Of a stretch of DNA of 64,000 nt, positions 44,401-57,019 are shown piece by piece. The notes under the pieces are model-generated. The model was not told where the DNA came from. It saw only the letters and a program-made list of their open reading frames with translations, and searched no databases. The stretch comes from Moniliophthora roreri (taxonomy: Eukaryota > Basidiomycota > Agaricomycetes > Agaricales > Marasmiaceae), in assembly GCA_001466705.2 (NCBI GenBank), contig LATX02000133.1, forward strand, positions 62,001 to 126,000, in the 5' to 3' direction. The first letter of the stretch is position 1. Every line of letters starts with the position of its first letter. Both the position numbers and the translations under genes were made by a program.

Positions 44401-47400
44401 TCGGTATCGGGGCGTTCTACCTTGAGAACTTGATCCAATGATTGGCTTTGCAGACTGCTGCGAGTCATCGTGAAGTTGACAAATGTCACTCGGCTGCATA
44501 TATCGGGAGAGAACTCGACAGAAGGATCACGAGTCGAAAGGAACATGGTGAAAGATGGAGAGAAGTCGATGTCTTGACTTCCTAGTCGAATGAGGACTCG
44601 ACCACCAGTGCGACGAATCTCCTTGTTTAAGACTGCGTTGAGGATCGGATCGAGATGCTCGACATCCTGGATTAGTAGCGGATTTCCAAACCGCAACGCA
44701 CTTTCGAGAACTTTCAAGAAGGCCTCGTCCAGGAAGCTGGTGACAGTTATTTTACGTTCCTTATACTCGTTTAGAAGGAAGGTGGTGGCTTGGCCAGTAG
44801 GATCAATAATAAGAGGGTAGCGGTTGAATCTCTTCAACATGATTGCGTTCTCGGTGGTGAGGGTATCAGAAGGCAAGGATTTCGATTGCCAGCTGAGACG
44901 ATCGTCGGCGGTCGAAAGGTATTCAGACAACGATAGTTCTGGTTTGAACTTGATGTTGGCTTCATTCAGATGATCTGACCATTCCTGCCACATGACTTCT
45001 CGGTAGTGCTGGTCGAAGAAACCTGCATACGCAAGGAATGCCGCCGAGAGAAGAACGTCACCAACAATGGTAGACATTTCGGCATCAAAGGCTCGACTGC
45101 CGGCTTCCCAACGCCCACGCTCAGAGGAAAGACTTTCCAGCAGTTTCATGCTTCGATCGACTTTGCTCTGAACCCGTTCCATCTCAGACTTGATAGCCTG
45201 AGTTTCGCTAATGAGCAGTGCATATTCCTCCTTGTATTTCGCAATTTTCGCCTCAAGTTCTGCAATCATGTCAATGATGGCGGAAGCCTGCTTCTTCGTC
45301 GTCTCAGCTTGGTTTTCAAGCGACTGAACCTCATTACGCAGTGGCTCAACTCGGTCCAAAATCTCTGAATATTTGACTTGAGACAGGACCCACTTCACGA
45401 GTGGCCCACATGCTTTACTGGCGCGATTGACAGATTCGAAATTGTAGGATGGACGGCTAAGGAAATCCTTCTTCATCGTGTCCCGTAGCTGCTTGGTTAC
45501 CATTCTCTCTGTGTTGAAGTTGACGATGCTTTGGATGAAATCATCACGACGAATGATACCCTGCACGGTTCTCCAGCTATCGATCTTGTGGCCAAGGATG
45601 GTGCATACAGATTCCATGGCTAATTTGACTGCCTCGGGGGGATTGGCCATTGCACGTACTTCCTGCAGGTGCTGCTTTTTGATGTTCCTGACATCAGCTT
45701 GCGCCTCCAATACAGCAGGCTCTGCATCAGCAAGATCGGCTGTGGCAATAGCCCGGCGTTGTTGGATGTGCTTGTCCTGCTCGACCAAGGCCGCCTGGAT
45801 TTCGATTGAAGCCGCCTTTTTCTGTTCTGCCTCTTGCTGGTCCGCTACCATACGCTTTAACTTTTCGTTAGCCTCAGTGTTCTTGGCTTCCAGTTGAGTT
45901 CGCTTGATAGCGAGACTCTTGCGTAGCTCCTCCACCTGGGTGACAGTATCACGAAGCTTGTCGAGACCGACGTGCAAGTGACGTTGCTGCTCCTCGAGTT
46001 CGTCCCGTTTCTCGCCATAAAGTCGAACATAATGGTTGATGCTAGGGAATATTGGGTCAGTCAGAAATACGCGTGAAGATTTTTCCCACGTACAAATCCA
46101 AATAATGTCGAGGCGTTACATAGTTGTAACGTCCTTGTCTGCGACTTAGACGCTGATTGATTTGATGAAGAGAGGAGTGTACATAAACCAGGGCATTGAC
46201 AACTGCCGTTCGATGGATAGGTGGCATCGAGAGCTCTCTGTATGCGATAGGGAAATGAGCAGGGGGAACGTATGTGGACAAATCGAGATCGAGAGACTGC
46301 GTAAACTCCATTCCAACTTGATAAAGTGCCTGATCAGACCAGTCACCGAACCAATCCAGCACGCAACGATTGAACAAAGCGGGAGACGTGGCAGCTCTTG
46401 AAGCTAATCCATTCTCAGGCGGGTTCATTGTAAAGACAACGTGGAGGTTCTTCGCCACCTGCTGCGTGAACCAACGGTAGAGCTCCTCGTGCGAGTCCAG
46501 CATCAGACCGTCCCTTTGCGAGCCCTCTTTACATGCAGTCATCAAAGCAGCATGCTCGTCTCCTTCGAACAACCCGGGCACCTCCGCATTAGCAAGTAGG
46601 GTATTCATCCGCTCCAGGAATCCAGAGTCAAGTACGTTGGACTCGTCCATGATGAAACAAATCTTTTCACCTTTGCACCCTGCTCGCCTGAGCACAGTTC
46701 GGAGATCTTCATCAAAGTCATCGCCGGTATATTTGTTCGACACTTTGATTTGGAAGATGCTCAAACCATTCATCCAAGCAACAAAGCGAGATAGTGTAGT
46801 CTGTTAATCGCGTTAATTTCAGCCAGTGATTTCAAGAGAAGTTTGACAATTTACCTTGCCGCTTCCGCTAACTCCGATGAGTAGAAGGTGTCCCTGTATC
46901 TGGCGGAAGACTCGGTCGATCCGAAGGACGTGGTCCAGGACATCATTGAATAGAACAAGGGGAACATCCAATTCTTCCTCGTAGAAGACACGTAGACGAG
47001 CCTTCGTGTATTCACGCAGGGTCTCTCTATCAACCGGAATATAATCCTTCGAAGTCCAGTTGGAGAAAAGAATCGGACGTCCAAGAGCCTCATCGCGGCT
47101 GATTGTTGGGAAGTATTCAAGTGCCGCGGCGTCGATGTGCTCGTCCGTCCAAGTACGTTCCTCCTCAGTAACGAGACGATCTTGGAAAAGTCGCAGTGCT
47201 TCGTGAGCCCAAACACGTACAAGCCCTTCGACGGATAGCATCTCGAGCGGTCGTATTGCCTCGTAGATACCCCTGACCCATCGCGTCAACTCCCGAGGAC
47301 TGTAGACATAATGGGCCTGAATGTCGGTGGTGAATCGCTTCTGCGATGCAAGGTAGAAGGCAACCATTGCATCCGTGAGTGGCTCTGCATAGGCGCGAAG

Positions 47401-50400
47401 GTTTGGTACAACCTTGAGAGCTGCACGGTTGTATGTCCCATAAATCTGCTTCAATGAAACCTCTCCTGGATAGTCGACCATGACTAGAGGAGCATGACGG
47501 AGGAAACGATGACTGAGAGGTACTCGACCTGGATCCGTGGGCGGGTTACAGGCTCCGACGAATTGGATCCGCTCAAGCTTGACCCACGCCATGTCGCTCG
47601 AGCGCCAATAACCACCACATTCCACCAACTGTCGTATGAAAGATATGACACGTTGAGTTCCATACTTATCAGCTGCAGGGAGATTGATTTCATCGCAGAA
47701 AACGACAAGCCACCGTCCAATCTGGATAGGAGCAAGAACCACCCCATTTGGAGTCTTCCTATATTCGCAGTATTGCTCGAAGGTTTTCATAATCAACTCT
47801 GGCGTCGTTGCGCTGGAGAAGTTCAAACCAACGGTTTCCATGTCCGGAAGCTTCCGGAGGGCGCTAAATAATGTCATGGTCTTTCCTGAACCTGGAGGTC
47901 CGCACAACATAAGAGGCTTATGCTCAGAGAGCCAGGAATACAAAACTTCTTCGTGCCGAACAGTGTCCATGGTTGGCACGACCTGGTCTGAAGCAGTGAC
48001 AGCGTGAGCTTCGAGCTCAACCGTCGGTACTCGTGACTGCCAAGCGATCCATTCTCCGGTGGAAACTTGCACATCGAAATCAATAAGTGATGCGCCGGAG
48101 CCCAGAGAGGGCAAGTCAATGCCAGTGCGATTGCGAAGGAAATCACCCATCTCTGCGCGAAGGTCGAGTTTTGCATCACCCGAGAATGCCCACACAATGC
48201 TCACGAGAAGCCGTTTAGTGACGTATTGCTCGACACGTTCCGGGGCCAGAGGAAAGTCGGGATGCTGGAAGTTGTACTCGATAATGTTGCGGATGGTCTT
48301 GTTGATGAGGGAGAAGAGTGTATTGAGAGCTCTCGTCGTGGTGAAGTCCATGATGTGCTCAATAGTTTCTGCAAACGTCAGTGCAGAACTGACAAGGTCT
48401 CCGTCAGCGAAGTACCGTTCTAGGATCGTTGCTACTTGTTTCTGCGTCGCAAGATTGACCGATGCCGCGTTGTCAGATGACAGCGCATCGGTTCGCCGAG
48501 CGATGGTGTCTTGAGCGTCTTCATCTTCTGCGTCGAGAGGGATGGTTGATAGAGTTGTCAGGTAGTGTTGATAAACCATTCCAGGCTCCACAACATCATC
48601 GCTGAACCAGATCATACCACATCGACTGACCGTCGCAAGGGTGGCATACTTCAAGTGCTCAACTTCGAACATGATGCGGACGTTAGGGGGGAGGTTAAGA
48701 CGTTCGCCGTTTGGAAGAGTCAATAGTTTGTTGTCATCCAGAACACTGAGAGAGATATAAGCGGAATGAAGCGCAGAAATAGCAAAATACGAACCTATTC
48801 AAGTTCTCTACCCACTCGGGATCGACATCACCATCGAATATAATCCAATGCCGTTTTCCACTCTCTCCACGGACGTCATCGACGATCTTACGGAGCACAT
48901 GAGTGAAAAGACCATCGTTCCACTCTCGTGTGGTCGAGTCAAGAGTCCCATACAGTGCATCCTTGTGCATTGCTTTAGGGTCAATCACGTAGGGAACACC
49001 TTCGATGCCATCGAGGCGTTCGAGGGCAGCCAAAAGGACTTGCCAGGCATTGGTCTTGCCGCTTCCCGAAGGGCCGACCATCATCAAGCCATGTTGAATC
49101 TTTTGGATCTGGTATAGCTGCAAGATCTTGTTAATCCAACGTTCGCCAGGGACCAACCGACGCTTCTCGCATTCCTTGAGAATTTCTTGACGCAGCGCAT
49201 CTAAATCCACAGGCACGTAGTCCACACCTGGGAACACGTCTGCCAACAGACTAGAGAATATTTCAAGATGAGACTATACATAGCAAATAGCTGATCTAAG
49301 TGCTTACTTGGTGAGCAGGGGAACATCATCAGCTACGAGCTTGGGCACAATAGTTTCCGTGACACTTTGAATGACGATGATCTGTTCGGATATGGCATCA
49401 GAAAGGCCAATAGCTTCGTCACCATCCGAGCTGGCACTTAGTAAGCGTTCACGCTTGAGTATACCAGCACTAGCAAGGACGGCTTTCAGCGCTCGCAGAC
49501 CGAAGTCGTAATGGGGTTGCGGGGAAAGTTGTTCGTCGCAAAGATTGAAGAAAGGAACGATCTTCGAAGCTAGCGATTCCGCCGTTCGGAATCCTTGAGA
49601 GAACAACATGACCTGAGCGATTAGTTCACGATCAGGACGAGTCATAGCCATACTGAAAAAGTGATGATCAACGGAGTGGAAAGAGACACAAAAACCATCT
49701 TGAGCACTCACGGTCTGAACAACTTGGTCAAGTTGGGAGGTAGCTGAGAACGACCAGCATAATTAGGGTTAGTCGTGATGAAGATTCCTGTAATGAAATG
49801 AGCGCGAACTCTGTGGCACAACAAGCGGAAGACATGCCCATGTTCTTGTTAATTTTGAGACTCTTTCCCACGAGTTCAATCTCGGTATTGGGATTCTTGG
49901 CGAGCGATGCCAAACCCTGCTGGATGGTTTGTACTTGTTGAGATACAGCACTCAAGATCCTTTCCTCGAGCCGATTGAACTCGTCAAAACAACCCCAAGC
50001 ACCAACTTGACAGAGACCGACAAAAATACGACCCATTGCTTGGAAGTCAAACGTTTCATCACAACAGAAGACTAGAACAAAACGTCCAAGCTGAACCCCA
50101 AGTGCCTTCACAGATTCGGTTTTACCTGCGTAATCATTAGATGGTGTTTGTGCTAGGCATGAGGCATCTGTTACCTGTTCCAGCTGGTCCAAATGGAGCG
50201 CCGCCAAGCTGGTTATCCAGCGCCTGAGTTAAAGTGAGGTAGACACGATCCGTCAACGGTGTCTGCACAAGTCGGTCTGGAACTCCAAGGTATTCCCACC
50301 CATAAGGGAACGACGCGTCCGCAACCTTGATCACCAGCCGATCGATTGGGCTCTCTTGACTTGAATCAAGGTAGAACCTCATCTGATACAACCAAGTGAA

Positions 50401-52794
50401 TCCGTTCTTATCAAGTACCCGTTGTTGAACGAGGGTACGCGTGACATCACGCTGGTGTACCAGCTCAGTGATGAGGTGCTCACACTTTCGTCGGGTAACC
50501 GGGCTCAACTCCTGAAGCACAATATCTGCAAGTAGATCCAAAGCCTGGTGAACAGTTTCCAGGGGCTGCTCCGGTGTTTCAGAAGCCTCCAAAGAAGCCT
50601 CAACCGAAGTCGTCCACGCGACTTGCACAGCGAGAGTGACCAGCTGCGCCGGGTATTTCTCCATCCATGCCATGAGCTGTTCCATAACCAAGGGAGACCC
50701 GGTTCCATAGAAAGTTTGAAGCTCCGCGACTGCCTCGCAAAGTAAAGTTGCGAGTGAAAGTCTCATTGAAGATTCAATCTTGGCAAGCCAGTCATTGATC
50801 TTGGGGAAGTCCTTCAGTAAAATCGGCTCGGTGAACTGAACCTCTTCTCCTTCTCTCGACGCCATCCCTTGGATCTGCGTGAGCTCCTCGTCAAGCTTAA
50901 TTGTCGCGATACCAGCGAACATCTTCTTCAGATGTTTCATAATTCGGAGAATATCCTTGCTGTTACCGATGATCTCAAGCAGATCTTCGTCGCCGACGAA
51001 ATAGAAACGAGGGAACGATGAACGTTCACGTTCAAGGTATTCACCGAGAGCCTTCTGAATCTTATTCAGTAGGTCTGCAAGACGTTCCAAACTCTTCTGA
51101 ATCCCTTGGATGTTCATGACGTCGATAACGAAGGGCGACTTGTAGACCTTCTTCATGACCGTGAGGAATTCCGAATTGATATTTTGGAATCGAGCACTCT
51201 CGACTGGCAGCAAATGCTTGATATCGGCACTTCCGGAGAAGATACCCTCGAGGTAGACCCATTGACGCTGTACATCGATCCAGACATCTAAGCAAACGTC
51301 AGAAAGTAGCAAGCTTCGCCATTGAAAGATACTCACCAAAGAGTACGTTGATCCTGCTTAACTTGTCTTCCCAGGAAGAGGCCTATTCGAAGCAGTCAGA
51401 GGGAATGAGATAATTAAAGTAATGAACGGTCACCTCTTCCTCAAAGACCTTGTAGTAAGGGGAAAGTTTCATCGCCGTCAGAGAGTTCAGGTTCTCACTG
51501 CACTTGTTGAACAAGTCATCCCAACCCCTAACGTAACTAATTCAGCACGCATGCACAGGCAGACTATCGCAGCTATATACCTGATGAGTCGGCATTTGTT
51601 CTGATAATTCACCAAGTCAAGGGTATAGTTTGTCCAGATTTCCTTCACCTGTTTGATATACTCCTCCAGGGCCATCTATAAACGCCGGATCAGTGGATAC
51701 GTTTACTGAAACAAGGAGCGCGCGGCATACTTCTCCCTGAGCTTGAATAATAACTTCCTTGATGACCGTCTCATTCTTCTTCAGGTCAAGATCATAAACG
51801 TTCCCAAGAGTCATGCTAACCGCCTTTCTGTGAGCACCGGCGCTGCTACAAAAATAGGGTTTACTTACAGTGTCAAAGTAATTTGAGACCCCACTTTCAA
51901 AACTTTGAACAGCTGCTTCCAATGGCGGTCCTTCAATGCTTCTGATTTCAGGTCCGATACGAGAGAATTGGACTTGAGCAGCCCTCTGAGTATATCCTGC
52001 ACATACTCAAAAGCAGCATACTGCCTCATCCTTGTCGGCATCTCCTTCGTCGAATTCAACAAACCATCAATCTGCTGCCTGAGCTTCCTAGGCTGAACAG
52101 TGGCCCACGACATCTCCCTCAACTCGCTGATTTGATTCCAAATCCCCGACAAGGCAGTCCATACCGCCTTGAGATCCCTCAACTCCTCAAAAACAGGCTC
52201 GAGGCGCGTATGTCTCGTCAGCTCCAGGTCCAGGGCTTCCTTAGCGCGGCAGAGAAGTTCATAGTCTTCCTGGACGCGGTTGAGCTTGCCCTCGAATACG
52301 TTGATAGTGTTCATTGCGGTGTCGGCACGGATGTTGCCTTGGACTGGCCGAGTGGTCTCCCACTCCTGTAGGATATCGCTAATCCTGCCTTCCACAATCT
52401 TGTCTTCAGCGATGACTTTGAGCTGAAGTCCGGCTGATGATGTGTGTTCAGTAAAGATACTCGCAAGTAGCCTTTTTGACAACTCACCCAACTGCTCCTG
52501 GATCGAGTCGCTCTTCCTTTTCAATATCTCGTTATACGCACTCCATTCTCCTCGTAGCTGATCACTATATAGCCAATCGTCTGGAAACTGGTATCTGAAT
52601 CGCTCTAAAGTCTTTTCGCCGCTGGCGCAAAGCTCTATCATGGGGCCCCATGTCTTGGTCTTCTTCTTGAGATCTTGTACGAATGTGATGAAGGTGACGG
52701 CTGCAGCCGTTGACGAGTTTGCTGGAGCAAAAAGCTATATAAATATAGAATGAATGTGCATGCTAGGAAATTCTGAGTGTACACGTACCTCCAT
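41428..52794 (-). CDS. dhc2: cytoplasmic dynein heavy chain, motor-domain subunit (split gene)
   Basis: A multi-exon gene starts at ATG 52794 (6-nt first coding exon, then a 54-bp intron) and ends with TAG at 41428. It encodes roughly 3,400-3,500 residues. In order: the linker (about 52730-50250, with Y-Q-F-P-D-D-W-L-Y and R-M-R-Q-Y-A-A-F-E), AAA1 with P-loop G-P-A-G-T-G-K-T split by an intron near 50140 and Walker B C-F-D-E-F-N-R, AAA2 (G-P-S-G-S-G-K-T, about 49070), AAA3 (G-P-P-G-S-G-K-T, about 47885), AAA4 (G-V-S-G-S-G-K-T, about 46860), the coiled-coil stalk with the microtubule-binding tip (about 45980-45130), AAA5, AAA6 and the C-terminal domain. The N-terminal tail (about 1,200 residues) that dimerises and binds intermediate chains is absent. 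Agaricomycetes are reported to encode dynein heavy chain in two genes, and this is the motor half. Confidence 0.93.
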
Positions 52795-52918
52795 GGTGGT
52801 AATTGAAGCCAAACAGGCGCGTCCAAAGTTGTTGGTTGCGAACGCACGTGACGTGCCGTCGACCTTTCTTTCTTCCACCATCTACTCCTCTGTCTACTCC
52901 TCGTCCCTTTAGCCCAAA
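52795..52918. promoter_or_regulatory. bidirectional promoter between dhc2 and SmE
   Basis: Only 124 bp separate the two divergent start codons. No clear TATA box is visible on either side; a pyrimidine-rich stretch lies next to the SmE start. Confidence 0.5.
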
Positions 52919-53460
52919 ATGTCCGGTCGTCAGCAACGTGTGATGGTTCAGCCCATCGTATGTCGTCTATTCTGCGCTAATATTCACTCTATTACTGACG
53001 CTTGTGCAGAATGTTATCTTCAAAAATCTTCAACAAGTCTGATCATTCAACCAGGGAAATCTTCTATTGCTGACTCAATTTCGCTATATAGAGGACAAAG
53101 GTTGTCATATGGCTATACGATAACATTGAAATGAGGATTGAAGGACGGATAATTGTACGTTGTCTGGGTTTCAATCGGATGCACGCGTTGAACCATTTTC
53201 CCCCAAGGGCGAATGATTCCTGCCGTCTCCACCCCTTGTATATCCTCCAGAATGCTGACCTTTCACTCTTCAGGGTTTTGATGAATTCATGAATATTGTA
53301 ATGGACGAGGCTGCAGAAGTTTTTGTGAAGGAGGCAAAACCGCGCCGAGAACTCGGTACATCCACGATTCCTTCGAACGTTGAACAGGACTAACGACAGA
53401 CACCCAGGTCGTATACTCTTGAAGGGTGATAATATCACGTTGATCCAACAGGTTAACTAG
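52919..53460 (+). CDS. sme1: small nuclear ribonucleoprotein E (SmE)
   Basis: Five exons: 52919-52957, 53010-53036, 53092-53154, 53274-53355 and 53408-53460. The product of about 87 residues contains the Sm fold: [39 protein letters not shown] (Sm1) and L-L-K-G-D-N-I-T-L-I-Q-Q (Sm2). SmE is part of the heptameric ring around the U1, U2, U4 and U5 snRNAs. No open frame shows the gene well because every exon is short. Confidence 0.95.
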
Positions 53461-53823
53461 AAACCCGTGCGAGACTTCGTGTAATCTATGTACCATTAAT
53501 CAAGGGCTCCGCTCTACATGGCTGCGTGCAAATTCAACGATCAATACAAGTAGAATTAACTGTGCTCCCCTAGTCTATACTAGACGCCTACGGTTAGTTT
53601 AGTCGATCAAAAAAAGATTCTTTACTTTGCTACTAGATCTCCACTATTAAACAATGATCATACTCGAAAAATACTGGACTGGTCGATATTAAGTATTTGG
53701 GATGCCGGACAACGATGATTATCAATACAGATCTCTCGTCCTCTTGCTCGATACCACGTATTAAGGATCAACCCGTACCGTGAAAACAGTGCAGAGCACC
53801 AACCACATCAGGCTGTGGTTCAC
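53461..53823. other. intergenic, no gene seen
   Basis: 3' flank of SmE; no coding frame recognised. Confidence 0.5.
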
Positions 53824-54665
53824 TCACGAATGTGATGAACAGGGACCAAAAACACACAATGCCAAACTCCGGTGGCAAGATGTTAAGGCCTGCAACAACG
53901 GCTCCCCATCGAAAGAGTTGCCTACGCGAACTACCAGTGTCAGGTCCCTAAGATGCGAAAAAAGAGTCCCGTCACGGTCAGGACGTAGAGGAATGGTCGA
54001 GTCAATGATTTCCAGCTGTGGCAACTGCGTCAGTATGGAAGATCTGCGAGCGGTACATCCTTCAGCTGTAGAAAAATAATTGTGCATGCCGATCTCTGAA
54101 GAAGAAAGTCCCTGATAATGTCGACAACGAGAAATGGGAACCATCTGGCTCATGATCGTTCCCAGCATCGACGTGGAGACTGGAGAGCTGCTGAACGGGG
54201 AAGGATCGGCCTGAGACGACTCTAACTCGTCTGAGCAGAACACGGTTACCTTTGACTCCTGAATAGAGAGCCTCGACCGCATGCTTATCAGATATGGTGA
54301 AAAGTTTCACGAGGCAAGCAGCGCTGCAGCGCAGAGCCTTCCTTGACTGGTCGCAGTGGACTTTGGAGCTGTCCTCTCGTGCATGGATCCTGCATATGCA
54401 GAGAATACATATGATGTGAACAGGCTGACCTCGTTGATCTCAAACCAACACCGAGATAGATTGAGGAGCCTGAAAGAAATGTCAGGAGGACGGTCGAAAG
54501 GAAGAAGTAAAACTGGCGCCCACACACTTGCCTGTGATCTCCCACGACACGACGCTCTTTGCTCATCCGCCTTCGGGTGAAAACCACGGAGAATAGCTGA
54601 TTAAAGAAACAAAGACAGAAGACTATGGGGCTGGTTGATAACAAACAATGGAGCGGCATAACCAT
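53824..54665 (-). pseudogene. F-box/LRR-like protein remnant
   Basis: Minus-strand frames in two or three registers carry leucine-rich text typical of fungal F-box proteins, for example L-T-Q-L-P-Q-L-E-I-I-D and L-F-S-H-L-R-D-L-T-L-V-V-R-V-G followed by L-L-Q-A-L. Frames break near 54280 and 54310. No F-box itself was seen. It could be a gene with unusual introns, but decay is more likely. Confidence 0.4.
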
Positions 54666-54886
54666 GTAGAAGGATCTACCGTTCGTCTTCCTTCAATCGT
54701 CACCTTCGCGTCTCTGATTACCAGACACCATGCCTTATCATATTCACATTGCTACGTACTATGTCAGACCTTACAAGAATGAAATAACTCCCTGACACTT
54801 CAGCAGCAGGCAGAAATGTCGCTAGTCGTAACACAGTGCTTAGTGGACGTCAAATAGATTGCAAAACTGCCAGACTCATTTGGATC

Positions 54887-55830
54887 ACGCAAAGAAGATA
54901 TATCAGTCACCTGCATCCCCCATCCTCTCGCACGCTTGGTCGACATCCTCATATATTCGAGTGGAGGACTTTGTTCTTTGATCCGTGTTGTCCCTCCGAT
55001 CCGTTTCTCCATGGTATGTGGTCGTTGGAGAGACGTGGCTCTAGGAATACCGTCTCTTGGCATCTTCCTCTGGCCTCTGAAAGGACCTGGAGCCATCACC
55101 GGTCAGGGCTGGCGAGTGTTACAAGTATTTCTGACCCGTTCTCGTGACCATTCTTTGGATTTGGTGTTAGATATCTGCCATCCGTGATCCCTCTGCGCTT
55201 ATATGCAAAGTGCATCATCCAAGCCCTAGTTCAACCTTGTTACCGTTGGTCTACACTGGAATTTTTTAAATTTCTTATGAAATCGTCGGTATGATCGCCT
55301 ACCCGCGGGCAACTTCCACAACTCAAAGAACTGCAGATAGCAGACAGAATCAAATACGAGGTCATCCAAAAACTCACCAGAGAGTCCGGACTGTTTAGAC
55401 TTCTTAGAGGCCGGGCACGTAGTACGATATTGAAGAAGATTCCCCCGAGCCGGTTTATACGAAGCAAATCAAGAAATTCACGGTCGAAGGATTGCAGCAG
55501 TGACTATCAAATCACCTATAGTTTTGTCTGTTTGACAACATAGCTGTTGTCTTTGGAAATCCGGGGCTATGTCGGCAATGAAAATTTCTAATTCACATCC
55601 GATGATTGGAATTTCATCGTGGATTTCCTGGAACAAGTATGTATCATCACACCCATGTGCATCTGAATGGCTGCAAATGACTAATAAACACCCTATCTTC
55701 TTACTTGAACGGATGCCGCACGTCATCATCGAGGAGTATAATCGAGGAGTTAATCGACATGACGATGTCGAACGAATGCAATCGTCGTTCCTGCTTTCAA
55801 CTCACTGCCGACGAAGCGTCCTCTGATGTC
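54887..55830 (+). pseudogene. F-box protein remnant
   Basis: The frame from about 54900 reads I-P-H-P-L-A-R-L-V-D-I-L and then V-C-G-R-W-R-D-V-A-L-G-I-P-S-L, a recognisable F-box core, followed by L-T-R-S-R-D-H-S-L-D-L-V-L-D. It stops at about 55187. Leucine-rich pieces continue in other frames (L-P-Q-L-K-E-L-Q-I near 55315). The adaptor role, linking substrates to SCF ubiquitin ligases, would be expected of an intact member. Frame breaks point to a pseudogene. Confidence 0.45.
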
Positions 55831-55871
55831 AGCCACAATTAAATTACCTCCAGCTAATTTTTCACGTCGAC

Positions 55872-56382
55872 ATGGATTTGCAACCTGCTGAAAAATGTTG
55901 GAATTTTCTCGAGTCTGAAGCCGGTCGAAATCGCGATTATTGGAACGTCGATCCTTCCGGTTTTGACCTTTCTGCCTTTTGTTGCCTTAGGGGCACGGGC
56001 ATGGAGATGAGGATAGAGCACTTCCGTCGTTGGGAAGCATGGAGTTTGAGGCCAGTTACATGTCCGTTAAAATCTCATCCATCAGTGCCTCGTATATTTC
56101 GGGAGAAACACTCAGAACTTGTCCATCCAAGGTACGTCCTGCTGTCTCCGCCTGCTGTCTCCAGATTTCATGTTTATGGTGCGAAGAACAAGCAAAAGGC
56201 CTTCTTGGGCAAATCAAGTATTTTTCGATATGCCCCCACATCTGATGCATCGTACAACAAACGAAGCCTTGGCTTCGATCAATGGTACAAGGTATGGTCG
56301 CATATTATCGGCATGGAAAATGTCATAGACGCATGGACAGCAGTAAGATATATAGCAGTAGTAGTCGCTTCCAACGCCCAAC
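55872..56382 (+). other. unrecognised open frame region
   Basis: A 176-codon frame (55872-56402) overlaps the 3' end of the ribosomal gene on the other strand. Its N-terminal half (Trp- and Arg-rich) might be an exon, but no family was recognised and no start or splice evidence favours it. Confidence 0.2.
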
Positions 56383-57019
56383 CTATGCCTTTGTCTTCTT
56401 GACGGCCTTCCTAACCAAGTCTCTCCTCTGGTTCTTCTCGACCATAACCTTGAACCTCCCAAAGTCATTCAACGCCCTGCGCTTCTCAATAGCAGCCATC
56501 TTCTGCGCCCAGCTGCTCTTTTCCCACCTTTCTACAGTAGCCTCCTTCTCAAGCTGTTTTTTGATGACGCCAGTCGAGGCACCACGGGGGAGTTTGGTAA
56601 GAGTGAGTGGGGTGAGGACGAGGTGTTTGTAGGGGTAAGGTTGGCGGGGGACGTGGGAGAGGGGATTGTCGATTACTGCCTGTGTAAGCCAGATTGTATT
56701 AATAGACATGAGCATACATTTGAGATCGGTACGCACCCGGTTGTGGTCGATAATCTCAGCAATAACAGCGATTTTGCCGGCGTAAGGACCGGATTTGAGG
56801 AGGACCACTGCAAAAGACGTTAGCTTCCGGTGAGACAGAAGTGATTTGTGACATACCTCGTCCAACCTCGACGAATCTCTTGAAATTTGATGATTCCTGC
56901 AGTTTCAGAGTCAGTACTGCATCCAAATGAACCAACAGCAATCCATTCTCCTCCAGCCATCCATTCTTCCTAAAACCGTGCAAAAAAACAAGTATATGAC
57001 ATAGAGTACTTACCGGCAT
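56383..57019 (-). CDS. rpl14: 60S ribosomal protein L14 (eL14)
   Basis: A 6-nt first coding exon (57019-57014), a 117-bp intron, a second exon from 56896, and two more exons to the stop at 56383. The product (about 140 residues) reads F-K-R-F-V-E-V-G-R-V-V-L-L, then G-K-I-A-V-I-A-E-I-I-D-H-N-R, A-V-I-D-N-P, P-L-T-L-T-K-L-P-R-G-A, and a basic tail ending K-K-T-K-A. This is the KOW-fold eL14 protein of the large subunit, next to the base of the L1/ES region. Long first introns directly after the start are typical of fungal ribosomal protein genes. Confidence 0.93.

Noticed and set aside
42538..48514. Several plus-strand ORFs of 90-150 codons opposite the dynein gene
   Set aside because: They are antisense shadows of the dynein exons, without recognisable domains.
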